A DNA stretch of 28,302 nucleotides, taken from JBFHDX01 sp041584475 (GTDB lineage: Bacteria > Pseudomonadota > Alphaproteobacteria > UBA8366 > JADFVY01). Location of the stretch: NCBI GenBank assembly GCA_041584475.1, contig JBFHDX010000044.1:1-28302 (forward strand), given 5' to 3'. Shown here one piece after another: positions 1-8,290 of the stretch. Both the position numbers and the translations under genes were made by a program. Each line of letters starts with the position of its first letter. The first letter of the stretch is position 1. The notes beneath the pieces are model-generated. The model did not search any database. It worked only from the letters and a program-made list of their open reading frames with translations, and was not told the DNA's origin.

Positions 1-3000
1 ACGCCCCGCCGAAGCGGCTCTCGGCGGTATCGAGCTGCGCCGCGCCGAGCATCGCCAGCGCATGGCCGCCGGCGCTCTCGTCGACCGCCGCCGTCGACCC
101 GTCCGGCCCGTCGAAATGCGTGAACAGGACCACCTTCGCCGCGTGCGGATCGGGCCGCACGACAACCGTCGCGGTCGCACTCGCATCCGCACCCGCCTCG
201 TCGACGACGGTCAAGGTGAACCGGTAGCTGCCGACCGGCCGTGTGACGGTCACGGCGGCGGTGTTACCGATGACGACTCCTCCCTCCGCCCAGCCGTACG
301 AGACGATGGTTCCACCGCCCGGGTCGAAAGAGCCGCCCGCATCCAGCGTGAAGGTCTCGGTGCCGCGACCATCGAAGTCGGTCAGCGTCATATCGGGACC
401 GGCGTCGGCGACGGGTGTCTGGTTACCGAGCACGGTGACGGTGACACTGTCGGACGCACTCGCGCCAGCGGCGTCGGTAACCGTCAGCACGAGGGTGTGC
501 ACGCCGATCGCGAGCGCCAGGTCCAGCGACGGGCCGGTACCCACGATGCTGGTGCCCTGCATCCACTGCCAGCTTGTGATGGCGCCGCCCGGGTCCGTCG
601 ACGCGGTGCCGTCGACCGACACGATCTCGGTGCCATCGTCGTCATTGTCGGTGACCGTCCGGTCCGGGCCGGCATCGGCCACCGGCGGTTGATTGGCGAC
701 GACGTCGATCACGACGGTCGCCGTAGCGACGGCGCCGCCGTTGTCGGTCACGGTCAGGGTTATCGGATGCGGCCCGAGGCTCAGCGGCACCGTCGCGGTC
801 GCGCCGCCGGCGATCGGCATGCCGGCGTCCGACCATTCATACGAGACGATGCTGCCGCCGTCGTTGTCGGCAGACCCCCGGCCATCCAGCAGCACGCTCT
901 CGACGCCGTCGCCGTCATTGTCCATGACCGTCCGATCGCCGCCGGCATCGGCCACCGGCGGCTGATTGGCCAGCACGTTGACGACGACCGTATCGGTATC
1001 GGTCTCGCCGGCCGCGTCGGTCACCGTCAGGACGATGTTGTGGATGCCGACGACGAGGCTGACCTGCGGTGTCGCACCGCTGGCGATGACCGCGCCGTTT
1101 TCGCTCCACTCGTAGACGACGATGATGCCCTTGTCGTGGGAGGAGCCGCTGCCGTCGAGGGATGTCCGGCCGAACCCGTCCGAATCGTAATCGAAGACGG
1201 TCTGGTCGTTGCCGGCCCGGGCCACAAGACCGATATCGAGCCCCGATATCTCGAGATCGAAACTCCCGCCACTGTCGAACGCGTAGACGCGCAGCCGATA
1301 GCTTCCCGGCGCCGGCGGGCTGTAATACACGGTCTCCTGACGGCTTGCACCACAGAACTCCCCGGCCAGCGGGCATTCGCTCAGCGTGAGGTCCGACGGG
1401 CCCGCCGGCACCGGCGCGCCGGTGACGGCGTCGACCAGCTGCAGGTCGAGGTCCGGGCTCCAGATCCAGCCGCCGAGGAGGTTGCAGAGTCCGGGAATCC
1501 CGTAGATGCACTCGAGTGCTCCGGCGATGGTGATGGTCGCGGCCAGGGGCGTGCCGTCGCCGGCGACGTCGATCGGCTCGCTGAGCCATTCTCCATTCGC
1601 CGCGACGGAACCGCCGCCGCGCAGATATCTCGGAAAGCGGGTCGCGCTGTACGCGTCGGGCGCCAGGCCCGACGCTTCGGCCACCGCGGCATAGGCATCG
1701 ACGAGGCCGGCACCGTATTCATTGTCCGCGGCGCCGCCCGACGGCCCATTCGGCCCCCGGTCATCGGCGGTTGTCGCCAGGATGCCGCGGACCCGGTCGA
1801 CGGGCAGCGTCCCCGACATCGGCTCGGCGAAGCGAAGGTCGGGGTTTGCGTCGAGCATCAGGGCGACCAGTCCCGAGACGAACGGCGTTGCCATCGACGT
1901 GCCGTTGAAGGTCGCGTAGCCGGTCGGGACGAGATGGCTTGCGGACGTAATTCGTACGCCCGGGGCCGCGATATCGGGCTTGACGCGGCCGTCCAGCGTC
2001 GGACCGCGGCTCGAGAACGCGGCAAGATAGATGCCGCGCCCATCGCCGGAGGGATTCGCCACGGCCCCGACCGTGATCGCCTTCGCGGCGGCGCCCGGCG
2101 ATCCGACAGTCTGCGGGGCCGGGCCGTGATTGCCGGCGGCGACGACGACGATCTTGGGATCGGCCGTCGGCGTCCCGCAGACCGCGCTCCAGGAGGGATC
2201 GGCCGCGCAATTCACGGCCTGGCTCAGGGAGTCCTGGCCGTCGGAGCCTTCCGGCGTGCCGATGCTCAGCGACAGGATGTCGACGCCCGGCTGTGCCGTG
2301 CACCAGTCGATCGCGGCGAGAACATTGCTGTCGCTGCCGAAGCCCTGCGCGTCCATCGCTTTGGCGGCGTAGAGCGCCGCACCGGGGGCGACGCCACGCC
2401 AAGTCGCCGCCTCGGGCCCGCCGGTTCCGTCGCCCACCGCGATCGCCGCCACGTGGGTGCCGTGTCCCTGGTCGTCGTAGGGGTCGGCCAGTCCGTTGAC
2501 CGCGTCGAAGAACCCCGCGACCTTGCCGTTGTCGAGCTGTTCGTGCTGCGCGTAGACACCGGTATCGATGACGCAGACGCCGACCCGGCGGCCCATCGAG
2601 ACCGCCGATCCGTCGACGAGGAAATCGATGCGCGCGTCGTCGCTGCCGAAATCCAGGTTGGCGCCGTCGAGGTTGATCGAGAGCTGGAAATCCTGCTCGA
2701 TCCGGTGGACGCCGGGCGAGCGCGCGAGCGCGCCGATCTGCGCGGCCCGCATCGTCGCCGAAAAACCGCGAATGGTGCGGAATTCCCGGCCGACCCGGAA
2801 TGCGCCGACCACCTGCCGGGCCTCCGCGACGCCGCGGCCGGGTGCAGCGAACGTGACCACGACGTCGAAGGTTTCGCCTGGCCCGGCCGCGTCGATGGCG
2901 GCCTTGAGCGCGTCGGAGAGGTTGTCGCGATCGCGGTCGGCGAGCGTGGGCGGACCTTCGCGCGTGAGCCCCGGCGGCAGGGCTCGCGTTTGCGAGCGCT

Positions 3001-3088
3001 CTGAGGTTGCGAGATCGGCCGCTGCTGCCTGCGCCACACCCGGCAAAAGGACGACAGAGAAAAGAAAAGAAAAAATACCACGTCGCAT
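1..3088 (-). CDS. Secreted subtilisin-like serine protease (S8) with tandem PKD domains, 3' end cut by window
   Basis: This is an exported peptidase of the subtilase family. The reading frame is open from ATG at 3088 to the window edge, about 1029 codons with no stop. The N-terminus MRRGIFSFLFSVVLLPGVAQA is a signal peptide, and GGGAG sits just upstream of the ATG. An inhibitor-I9-like propeptide spans about residues 74-135. The catalytic domain covers about 165-430 and contains the Asp motif VIDTG (D175), the His motif GHGTHVA (H209), the oxyanion-hole Asn in AAGN (N320) and the Ser motif NGTSMATP (S398), so the triad is intact. After a beta-rich linker come four PKD-like repeats of about 90 residues (about 620-975), each opening near N-Q-x-P-V-A-D-A-G. 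The last visible residues (VVLFTHFDGPDGS onward) look like the start of a LamG/concanavalin-like domain. The C-terminus is outside the window. Substrate is unknown; secretion and role in degrading external protein are inferred from the family. Confidence 0.9.
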   Translation of the reverse strand, partial: MRRGIFSFLFSVVLLPGVAQAAAADLATSERSQTRALPPGLTREGPPTLADRDRDNLSDALKAAIDAAGPGETFDVVVTFAAPGRGVAEARQVVGAFRVGREFRTIRGFSATMRAAQIGALARSPGVHRIEQDFQLSINLDGANLDFGSDDARIDFLVDGSAVSMGRRVGVCVIDTGVYAQHEQLDNGKVAGFFDAVNGLADPYDDQGHGTHVAAIAVGDGTGGPEAATWRGVAPGAALYAAKAMDAQGFGSDSNVLAAIDWCTAQPGVDILSLSIGTPEGSDGQDSLSQAVNCAADPSWSAVCGTPTADPKIVVVAAGNHGPAPQTVGSPGAAAKAITVGAVANPSGDGRGIYLAAFSSRGPTLDGRVKPDIAAPGVRITSASHLVPTGYATFNGTSMATPFVSGLVALMLDANPDLRFAEPMSGTLPVDRVRGILATTADDRGPNGPSGGAADNEYGAGLVDAYAAVAEASGLAPDAYSATRFPRYLRGGGSVAANGEWLSEPIDVAGDGTPLAATITIAGALECIYGIPGLCNLLGGWIWSPDLDLQLVDAVTGAPVPAGPSDLTLSECPLAGEFCGASRQETVYYSPPAPGSYRLRVYAFDSGGSFDLEISGLDIGLVARAGNDQTVFDYDSDGFGRTSLDGSGSSHDKGIIVVYEWSENGAVIASGATPQVSLVVGIHNIVLTVTDAAGETDTDTVVVNVLANQPPVADAGGDRTVMDNDGDGVESVLLDGRGSADNDGGSIVSYEWSDAGMPIAGGATATVPLSLGPHPITLTVTDNGGAVATATVVIDVVANQPPVADAGPDRTVTDNDDDGTEIVSVDGTASTDPGGAITSWQWMQGTSIVGTGPSLDLALAIGVHTLVLTVTDAAGASASDSVTVTVLGNQTPVADAGPDMTLTDFDGRGTETFTLDAGGSFDPGGGTIVSYGWAEGGVVIGNTAAVTVTRPVGSYRFTLTVVDEAGADASATATVVVRPDPHAAKVVLFTHFDGPDGSTAAVDESAGGHALAMLGAAQLDTAESRFGGA
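164..1235 (-). repeat. Four tandem PKD-domain coding repeats in the protease gene
   Basis: The 3' half of the protease gene is built from about 90-codon units. Near-identical DNA around the unit junctions marks the periodicity: the block starting at 942 recurs at 669 with 20 identical bases (273 bp = 91 codons), and a more diverged copy begins at 399 (270 bp = 90 codons). Each unit encodes the PKD pattern A-D-A-G-x-D-x-T, a D-G-x-x-S turn, a Y-x-W core and a final TLTVTD strand. Such beta-sandwich modules usually act as spacers or substrate-binding domains in extracellular hydrolases. Copy number could vary by recombination between strains. Confidence 0.75.
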
Positions 3089-3389
3089 CGCCGAACTCCC
3101 GGGATGTTCGGAACCGAAATGCAACAGTAGCATATAACAATAGGTTCAATTTGCCGAAATCCCGGCAATTTTATTCTAAGACTCCTGGAATTTTCTTGAC
3201 CGGCCGTCGCGTCCTGCCCTGAACCCAAGGAGGGTCTGACCTGCGCCGTCGGCGCGAACCGGCTTGCCTCTGCTCATCCCGCGAAGCGCGTCCGCGCTTC
3301 GTCCGGCGCACTGCCTGCTGGCCGAATCCGTCCACCCGCGCTAAATTGCCGCCTGTTCCGGATGCAAATGGACGAAGCGTAGCGAGGCG
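3089..3389. other. Divergent intergenic region between protease and cupin genes
   Basis: This 301-base stretch has no convincing gene. It contains an AT-richer core (about 3110-3195) in an otherwise GC-rich surrounding, as expected for divergent promoters. Within it lies a short inverted repeat: TTGCCG at 3151-3156 and CGGCAA at 3163-3168, separated by six bases. This could be an operator or a small hairpin. I could not assign a confident -35/-10 pair on either strand. Confidence 0.4.
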
Positions 3390-3947
3390 ATGATGTTCGA
3401 CATCGATCGTTTCATTGCGGAGTGCCGCGGCGCCGCGGCCGAGACCGGCGATCACAAAGCGGTGCGCGAGCTGGTCTCGCGGGCCGTCTCCGAGCCGGCG
3501 GCGCTCGCCGCCGGGCTCGGCGAGCCCGACCATGCGGGGATCGAGACGCTGTATCGCGGGTCCGACCTCACGGTGATCAACTTCACCTGGGCGCCCTGGA
3601 TGAGCCTCTTGCCGCACAACCACAACATGTGGGCGGTAATCGGCATCTTCGCGGGCCGCGAGGACAACGTGTTCTGGCGCCGCACCGAGGGCACCATCGA
3701 GGCGGCGGGCGCACATTCCATGGGGGTCGGCGACGTCGTGCCGCTGGGGCGCGATATCATTCACTCGGTGCTCAACCCGATCGGCAAGATGACGCGGGCA
3801 ATCCACGTCTATGGCGGCGATTTCTTCGATCCGCCCCGACCGCGCAGCGAATGGGATCACGAAACGCTGACCGAGCGGCCATGGGACATGGACAACACGC
3901 GCCGCACGTTCCGCGATGCGGAGGCGCGGGCGAACGCCGTGCCCTGA
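3390..3947 (+). CDS. Cupin-fold protein, cysteine-dioxygenase-like predicted metal enzyme
   Basis: A 185-residue protein with a single cupin (double-stranded beta-helix) fold. The motif LLPHNHNMWAVIGIFAG (about residues 71-87) supplies an H-x-H pair, and DIIHSVLNP (about 121-129) supplies the third histidine, matching the 3-His iron site of the cysteine dioxygenase / thiol dioxygenase superfamily. The downstream IHVYGGDFF also fits that family. The closest general label is a predicted metal-dependent enzyme of the double-stranded beta-helix group. The substrate is not known: a small thiol is possible, but other cupin dioxygenase substrates cannot be excluded. The start could be either of two adjacent ATG codons (3390 or 3393); a purine-rich GCGAGGCG lies just before. 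It reads away from the protease, and the next gene begins 224 bases downstream on the same strand. Confidence 0.7.
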   Translation: MMFDIDRFIAECRGAAAETGDHKAVRELVSRAVSEPAALAAGLGEPDHAGIETLYRGSDLTVINFTWAPWMSLLPHNHNMWAVIGIFAGREDNVFWRRTEGTIEAAGAHSMGVGDVVPLGRDIIHSVLNPIGKMTRAIHVYGGDFFDPPRPRSEWDHETLTERPWDMDNTRRTFRDAEARANAVP

Positions 3948-4171
3948 CGGCGCGAGACCGGCTCGCAGGCGCCCCCAACGGGACGCGGCCGTCCCCACCG
4001 CCGCAAAGGCGAGCGATCCTGTGCGCGGTTCCCGCTCATTGCCTCGAGGGAGCCCCGCGGCGGTTTGGCGCGGTGCCGGCCCTTGCGGAATGCGCCCTGC
4101 GGTAGTAGAAGGCGGCAAGCGCTGCAGCGCAAGGACCCCGAACAGAAACAAGGCCAAACTTGGGGCGTGGC
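3948..4171. other. Intergenic gap between cupin and PAS genes
   Basis: No gene is supported in these 224 bases; the open frames through it have no family resemblance or ribosome-binding site. A perfect 12-base palindrome GCGCTGCAGCGC lies at 4119-4130, about 40 bases before the PAS gene. It may be chance in GC-rich DNA. Confidence 0.35.
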
Positions 4172-4750
4172 ATGGAAGGACGGTTCCGGGCGCGGATCGA
4201 CGATCCGCTGCTCCGTACGCTCTATGATTACTGGTGCTCGCTGTCCCGGCACGGACAGTTGCCGGCGCGTTCGGACATCAACCCGGCCGCCATTCCCGCC
4301 GAAGTGCTGCCCTACATCATGATGGCGGACATCTTGCGCGACCCCCAGCGCATCCGCTTCCGCCTCGTCGGCACGAACATGGTCGACGAATGGGGCCAGG
4401 ATTTCACCGGCCGATTTCTCGACGAGTTGATGTCCGGGTCGTACCGCGCCTATCTTGAAGGTCTCTATGCCGACGTCATCGACCGTTGCTGTGCGGTCTA
4501 CTCGGAAAGCGCGTTTCGCTGGGACGTCGGGCGGTCGATACGCACGCGCCGCCTGTTCATGCCGCTCGCCTGCGACGGCCGGGCGGTCGACGCCGTGCTT
4601 GTCGGTCAGACGTTCGATCGCAGTCGCCCGGCGGACCAGCCGAAAAAGATCATCGAGCTGCTACCCGGACACGTCGAGACGGTCCGCATCCCTGAGACGG
4701 TGGGGACTTCGCTTGCCGCTGGACCCTCCGGGCGAAAGTCCCCGAAATAG
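4172..4750 (+). CDS. PAS_5-family sensory protein (alphaproteobacterial, PF07310-like)
   Basis: A soluble 192-residue protein that resembles the alphaproteobacterial PAS_5 family. Family-like features are the opening DPLLRTLYDYWCSLS, PARSDINPAAIP, and then the PAS core RIRFRLVGTNMVDEWGQDFTG and FMPLACDGRAVDAVLVGQTF. Such proteins bind a ligand or sense a signal through a lone PAS domain; neither partner nor ligand can be read here. ATG 4172 is preferred over the in-frame TTG at 4160 because the family homology begins soon after it. The 3' end of the coding region (4702-4743) can fold into a stem-loop. It converges on the ligase operon, whose last stop is at 4792. Confidence 0.75.
   Translation: MEGRFRARIDDPLLRTLYDYWCSLSRHGQLPARSDINPAAIPAEVLPYIMMADILRDPQRIRFRLVGTNMVDEWGQDFTGRFLDELMSGSYRAYLEGLYADVIDRCCAVYSESAFRWDVGRSIRTRRLFMPLACDGRAVDAVLVGQTFDRSRPADQPKKIIELLPGHVETVRIPETVGTSLAAGPSGRKSPK
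4702..4743 (+). terminator. Possible stem-loop at 3' end of PAS gene
   Basis: GGGGACTT at 4702-4709 pairs with AAGTCCCC at 4736-4743, and CGC/GCG can extend the stem inward past a bulge. It lies inside the last codons of the PAS gene and is not followed by a T tract, so it is at best a weak or Rho-assisted terminator between the convergent PAS and ligase transcripts. Confidence 0.3.
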
Positions 4751-4791
4751 CGGAGTAACGCCGCCGCGGATAGGGCACGGTCGCACCCACG

Positions 4792-5661
4792 TCAGCCGAT
4801 GCGTTCGCGAAGCACCGCGCCGATCTCGCCCGGCGTCGGCAGCACCGCCGCGCCGGCCGCCTCGAGCGCCTGCTTCTTCGCCTCATAGGTGCCCCTGTCG
4901 CCCATGACGATGGCCCCGGCATGGCCCATCTTCTTGCCGGGCGGCGCGGCGGCGCCGGCGATGAAGGCGACGATCGCCTTGTCCATGCCGCGCGCGTATT
5001 CCGCGGCCTCTTCCTCCATGGCGCCGCCGATCTCGCCGATCATGACCACGGCCCCGGTGCGCGCGTCCTCGTCGAGCGAGACCAACGCGTCGCGCGTCGT
5101 CGTGCCGATGATCGGGTCGCCGCCGATGCCGACGAACGCGGAAATGCCGAAACCGTCGCGCACGAGATTTAGGCAGACCAGCGTGCCGAGGCTGCCGCTG
5201 CGCGAGATGACGCCGATTTCGCCGGGCCGGAAGATGCGTTCGTTGAAGGCCGGCATGAAGCCGGCGAAGCATTCGCCGGGCGTCACCAGCCCCGCCGTGT
5301 TCGGTCCGACGATGCGCGCGCCCGCCTCGCGCGCCGCTGCAATCACGTGCATCACGTCGTGCACCGGGATGTGCTCGGTGAGGATCACCAGCTTGCCGAT
5401 GCCGGCAGTGATGGCATCGAGCGCCGCGGCCTTGACACCGAGCGGCGGGATGAAGAGCACCGAGGCGTCGATCCTCGTTTCCTGCGCCGCCTCCGCCGCC
5501 GACCCCCAGACCGGGCGATCGAGATGCATCTCGCCGGCGCGTTTCGGGTTCACCCCGCCGACGATCCGTGTGCCGTATTCGAGCATGCGCTCGGACCAGA
5601 AGGTGCCCTGCCTGCCGGTGATCCCCTGCACCAACACGGTCTCCGTGCCGCGGAGGATCAC
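4792..5661 (-). CDS. Acyl-CoA ligase (ADP-forming), alpha subunit, succinyl-CoA-synthetase type; probable sulfoacetate-CoA ligase subunit
   Basis: A 289-residue protein, the full length of SucD. It has the CoA-binding N-terminus (QGITGRQGTFWSERMLEYGTRIVGGVNP) and the C-terminal active-site motif KKMGHAGAIVMG with the phosphohistidine at H247 (His246 in E. coli SucD). IGGDPIIGTTTRDAL and MIGEIGGAMEEEAA are also conserved. The loop that reads GPNCPG in SucD reads GPNTAG here (about residues 119-124), so the acid substrate is probably not succinate. The start is GTG at 5661, overlapping the beta-subunit stop by four bases (GTGA), which implies coupled translation. With the beta subunit it should form an acid:CoA ligase that makes ADP and phosphate. 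Context (SauS-like dehydrogenase, TctCBA, TauE) suggests sulfoacetate. Malate-CoA or a generic short-acid ligase remains possible. Confidence 0.85.
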   Translation of the reverse strand: MILRGTETVLVQGITGRQGTFWSERMLEYGTRIVGGVNPKRAGEMHLDRPVWGSAAEAAQETRIDASVLFIPPLGVKAAALDAITAGIGKLVILTEHIPVHDVMHVIAAAREAGARIVGPNTAGLVTPGECFAGFMPAFNERIFRPGEIGVISRSGSLGTLVCLNLVRDGFGISAFVGIGGDPIIGTTTRDALVSLDEDARTGAVVMIGEIGGAMEEEAAEYARGMDKAIVAFIAGAAAPPGKKMGHAGAIVMGDRGTYEAKKQALEAAGAAVLPTPGEIGAVLRERIG

Positions 5662-6803
5662 CGGTCGGCCCCCGGCCGCGCGACCACGGCCTCGACCGCG
5701 GCCTTCACCGCGTCGTCCATGCGATCGAAGGGCTCCATGCCGAGGCGTTCTCTCAGCAGCGCCACCGCCTCGACGTCCCCGGTACCGTGGATCGAGAAGA
5801 ACACCGGCACGTCGGGGCGCAGCTCCTCCCAGGCCTCGACGATACCCTGCGTCATCACGTCGGTGCGCGCGAAGGCGCCGCAGAAATTGACGACGAGGCT
5901 GCGCACCCTCGGATCGTCGAGCACGAGGCCGAGCGCCTCCTTGCCGAGGCGATAGGCCTCGCCGCCGATCTCGAGGAAGTTGGCGGGACGGCCGCCGAAA
6001 TGGCGCACCGAATCCATCGTCGTCATGGTCAGGCCCGCGCCGTTCGCCAGCACGCCGACGTCGCCGTCGAGTTCGATGTATTTCAGGCCAGCCTCGCGGG
6101 CACGGGCCTCGAGGGCGGTCAATCTGTCCGGCGAGCCGCGCGCCGCGAGGTCCGGCTGCCGAATGACCGCCGAATCGTCGAGCACGAACTTGGCGTCGAG
6201 CGCGACGAGACGGCCGTCCAAGGTCGTCGCCAGCGGGTTGATCTCGATCAGCTCCGCATCGTTCGCGAGATAGGCGGCATAGAGCTTCTCCAGGACGCCG
6301 GCGAAGTCCGTTTCCCGTCCTGCGGGGACTTGGCCCGTCAACGCCTTGCGGAGCGCCGCCCCATCGACCCCGCGACGGATATCGGTCTCGATCCGGACCA
6401 GCGCGTCCGGGCGCGCCGCCGTCAACTCCTCGATCTCCATGCCGCCCTCGGCGGCGAAGAGAAGCAGCGGGCTCTTGGAACCGGGGTCGTTCATGACCGC
6501 TGCGTAGCTCTCTCCCGCGATGTCGACCGCCTGCTCGATCAGAACACGCTCGACCGTGTGCTCGCCGATCTTCATGCCGAGAATGGTCTCCGTCGCGGCT
6601 CGCGCCGCGTCGCCGGTTTCCGCGACGCGGATGCCACCCGCCTTGCCGCGCCTGCCCGTCGGTACCTGCGCCTTCACCACGCAGGGTCCGATCCGCCCGG
6701 CAATCTCCGCCGCCTCGCCCGGCGTGGCGGCAACGGCGCCCTGTGGCGTCGGAATGCCAACCGCCGACAGCAGCGGCTTCGCCGCGTGCTCCTCGAAGTT
6801 CAT
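5658..6803 (-). CDS. Acyl-CoA ligase (ADP-forming), beta subunit, ATP-grasp, succinyl-CoA-synthetase type
   Basis: A 381-residue SucC-like protein (E. coli SucC has 388). It begins MNFEEHAAKPLLSAVGIPTPQG and has ATP-grasp features: VVKAQVPTGRRGKAGG (nucleotide-binding loop), LIEINPLATTLDGRLVALDAKF (metal/ATP site), then DGDVGVLANGAGLTMTTMD and the C-terminal flavodoxin-like ligase domain. In canonical SucC the latter domain has VNIFGGIVRCD and RLEGNNAE; here the equivalents are VNFCGAFARTD and SIHGTGDVE, a second sign of altered acid specificity. An upstream in-frame extension to 7154 is rejected because it runs through the dehydrogenase gene. ATG 6803 lies four bases after that gene's stop. 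It acts with the alpha subunit in the cytoplasm to activate the imported acid. Confidence 0.87.
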   Translation of the reverse strand: MNFEEHAAKPLLSAVGIPTPQGAVAATPGEAAEIAGRIGPCVVKAQVPTGRRGKAGGIRVAETGDAARAATETILGMKIGEHTVERVLIEQAVDIAGESYAAVMNDPGSKSPLLLFAAEGGMEIEELTAARPDALVRIETDIRRGVDGAALRKALTGQVPAGRETDFAGVLEKLYAAYLANDAELIEINPLATTLDGRLVALDAKFVLDDSAVIRQPDLAARGSPDRLTALEARAREAGLKYIELDGDVGVLANGAGLTMTTMDSVRHFGGRPANFLEIGGEAYRLGKEALGLVLDDPRVRSLVVNFCGAFARTDVMTQGIVEAWEELRPDVPVFFSIHGTGDVEAVALLRERLGMEPFDRMDDAVKAAVEAVVARPGADR

Positions 6804-6807
6804 CGCG

Positions 6808-8235
6808 TCACTTCCCGTATTTCGCCCAGTAGTTGCCGAACAGCGCTTCCTCGGTCGGCCGATCCTCGGGGATGGTCGTGACAAGATGGGTGACGTTGAT
6901 GAAGTGGCGCCAGTTGAGATTCTCGTCGATCGAATTGCCGGCCCAAGTCCCGCACCCCATCGACAGCGTGAACGGCAGGCCGTTGTCGAAGCCGCCGCCG
7001 TTGCCGAAGGTGTGCGCCTGGTTGACGAGCACGCGCACGGCGTCGATCTCGGCCGCGAGGTCGCGCGCGCGGTCCATCGTCTTGGTGTGAATGCCGCAGG
7101 AATGGCCGCGCCCCTGGTGGTCGAGGACATCACGCACGATGCGCTTCGCGTCATTCCAGTCGCGCGCGCGGTACACCGTCAGCACGAGCGACAGCTTCTC
7201 GCCCGAGAAGGGGTGGTCGGCGCCGATACCGTCATCCTCGACCAGAAAGAACTTCGCGGTCCGGGCCTCGTCCGGCAGGCCGGCAACGGCGGCGAAGACC
7301 TTCGCGTCCTTCGCGATCAGGTGGCGGCTCAGCTTGCCGTCGGGCCACAGCGCGGCCTGGATCTGCTCCTTCCAGCCCGTGGCGCGCCAGCCACCGGCGC
7401 GCTCCAATGCGGCGATCGCCGGCTCGTAGATCGCCTCGGAAATCACCACCGAGTTCTCGGACGAGCAGGACGTGGCGTTGTCGAACGTCTTCGATGCCGC
7501 AATCTTGGCCGCCGCATCATCGAGGTCGGCGTCCGTGTCGATGATCACCGGCACGTTGCCGGCGCCGACGCCGATCGCCGGCGTGCCGCTCGAATAGGCG
7601 GCGCGCACATTGTTCTGGCTGCCGGTGCAGACGACGAGGTCGGCCGCCTTCATCAGCTCGGTGGTCAGTAGGCGGTCGACGGGCGGCGGCAGGATCTGGA
7701 CGAGATCCTCGGGCAGGCCGATCTTCGCCAGTTCGGCGCGCATCGTGTCGACGGTCTCGCCGGTGACGCCCGAAGCCGCCGGCGAGGGCGCAATGATCAC
7801 GGCGTTGCGCCCCTTGAGCGCCATCATCGCCTTGTTGACCGGTGTCGCCGACGGGTTGGTCGAGGGCGTGATCGCGGCCACCACACCGACCGGCTTGGCC
7901 CACTTGACGATGCCGCGCGCCGGATCCTCCTCGATGACGCCTACGGTCTTTGCGCGCAGCAGGTCGCGCAACGTGCCGAAGGTCTTGCGCTGGTTCTTCG
8001 TGATCTTGCTTTCGACATTGCCGAGCCCGATATCGCGCACCGCACGTTCGGCCAGGCGTCGCGCATTCTCCGGCTTGTACAGCGACCAGGCCAGCGCGGT
8101 CACCGCCTCGTCAACCCTCGCCTGATCGGCATCCGCGAACGCCGCCATCGCGTTGCGCGCACGGTTTACGAGGCCGGCGACGACCGCTTTCGGGCGGCTG
8201 TCCTGGCTGAGGGGTCGAACTGTCGTACTGCTCAT
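6808..8235 (-). CDS. sauS: CoA-acylating aldehyde dehydrogenase, probable sulfoacetaldehyde dehydrogenase (SauS-like)
   Basis: A 475-residue EutE/PduP/AdhE-type acylating aldehyde dehydrogenase. PVGVVAAITPSTNPSATPVNK is the nucleotide-binding segment, TGSQNNVRAAYSSGTPAIGVGAGNVP follows, and the catalytic cysteine is C257 in FDNATSCSSENSVV. The C-terminal SLSMGCGTWAGNSIDENLN and RHFINVTHL resemble SauS, which reversibly converts sulfoacetyl-CoA to sulfoacetaldehyde with NAD(P)H in sulfoacetate degraders. ATG 8235 is chosen over GTG 8268 because AAGG lies at the right spacing and the extra residues have no family match. It sits between the permease and ligase genes in one operon, so its substrate should be the CoA thioester the ligase makes. 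The acylating dehydrogenase class is certain. The sulfonate substrate is inferred from sequence resemblance and neighbours; other acyl-CoA reductases are possible. Confidence 0.7.
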   Translation of the reverse strand: MSSTTVRPLSQDSRPKAVVAGLVNRARNAMAAFADADQARVDEAVTALAWSLYKPENARRLAERAVRDIGLGNVESKITKNQRKTFGTLRDLLRAKTVGVIEEDPARGIVKWAKPVGVVAAITPSTNPSATPVNKAMMALKGRNAVIIAPSPAASGVTGETVDTMRAELAKIGLPEDLVQILPPPVDRLLTTELMKAADLVVCTGSQNNVRAAYSSGTPAIGVGAGNVPVIIDTDADLDDAAAKIAASKTFDNATSCSSENSVVISEAIYEPAIAALERAGGWRATGWKEQIQAALWPDGKLSRHLIAKDAKVFAAVAGLPDEARTAKFFLVEDDGIGADHPFSGEKLSLVLTVYRARDWNDAKRIVRDVLDHQGRGHSCGIHTKTMDRARDLAAEIDAVRVLVNQAHTFGNGGGFDNGLPFTLSMGCGTWAGNSIDENLNWRHFINVTHLVTTIPEDRPTEEALFGNYWAKYGK

Positions 8236-8290
8236 CGGCCTTGATCCCGGAAATGACGCGGGTCGCACCTGCGGCGCCGCACCAGACGGT

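Noticed and set aside
62..3004. A 980-codon open frame on the + strand opposite the protease gene
   Set aside because: It is Arg/Asp/Gly-rich with no domain or signal, and lies exactly antisense to a gene with intact subtilase motifs; it is a GC-rich shadow.
4119..4130. 12-base perfect palindrome before the PAS gene
   Set aside because: Composed of GC-rich bases with a PstI-like core, not repeated elsewhere and not placed relative to any promoter; chance is likely.
5658..7154. Longer version of the ligase beta subunit starting at 7154
   Set aside because: The additional N-terminal residues run antiparallel in frame through the dehydrogenase coding region and have no SucC homology; ATG 6803 begins exactly at the SucC N-terminus.
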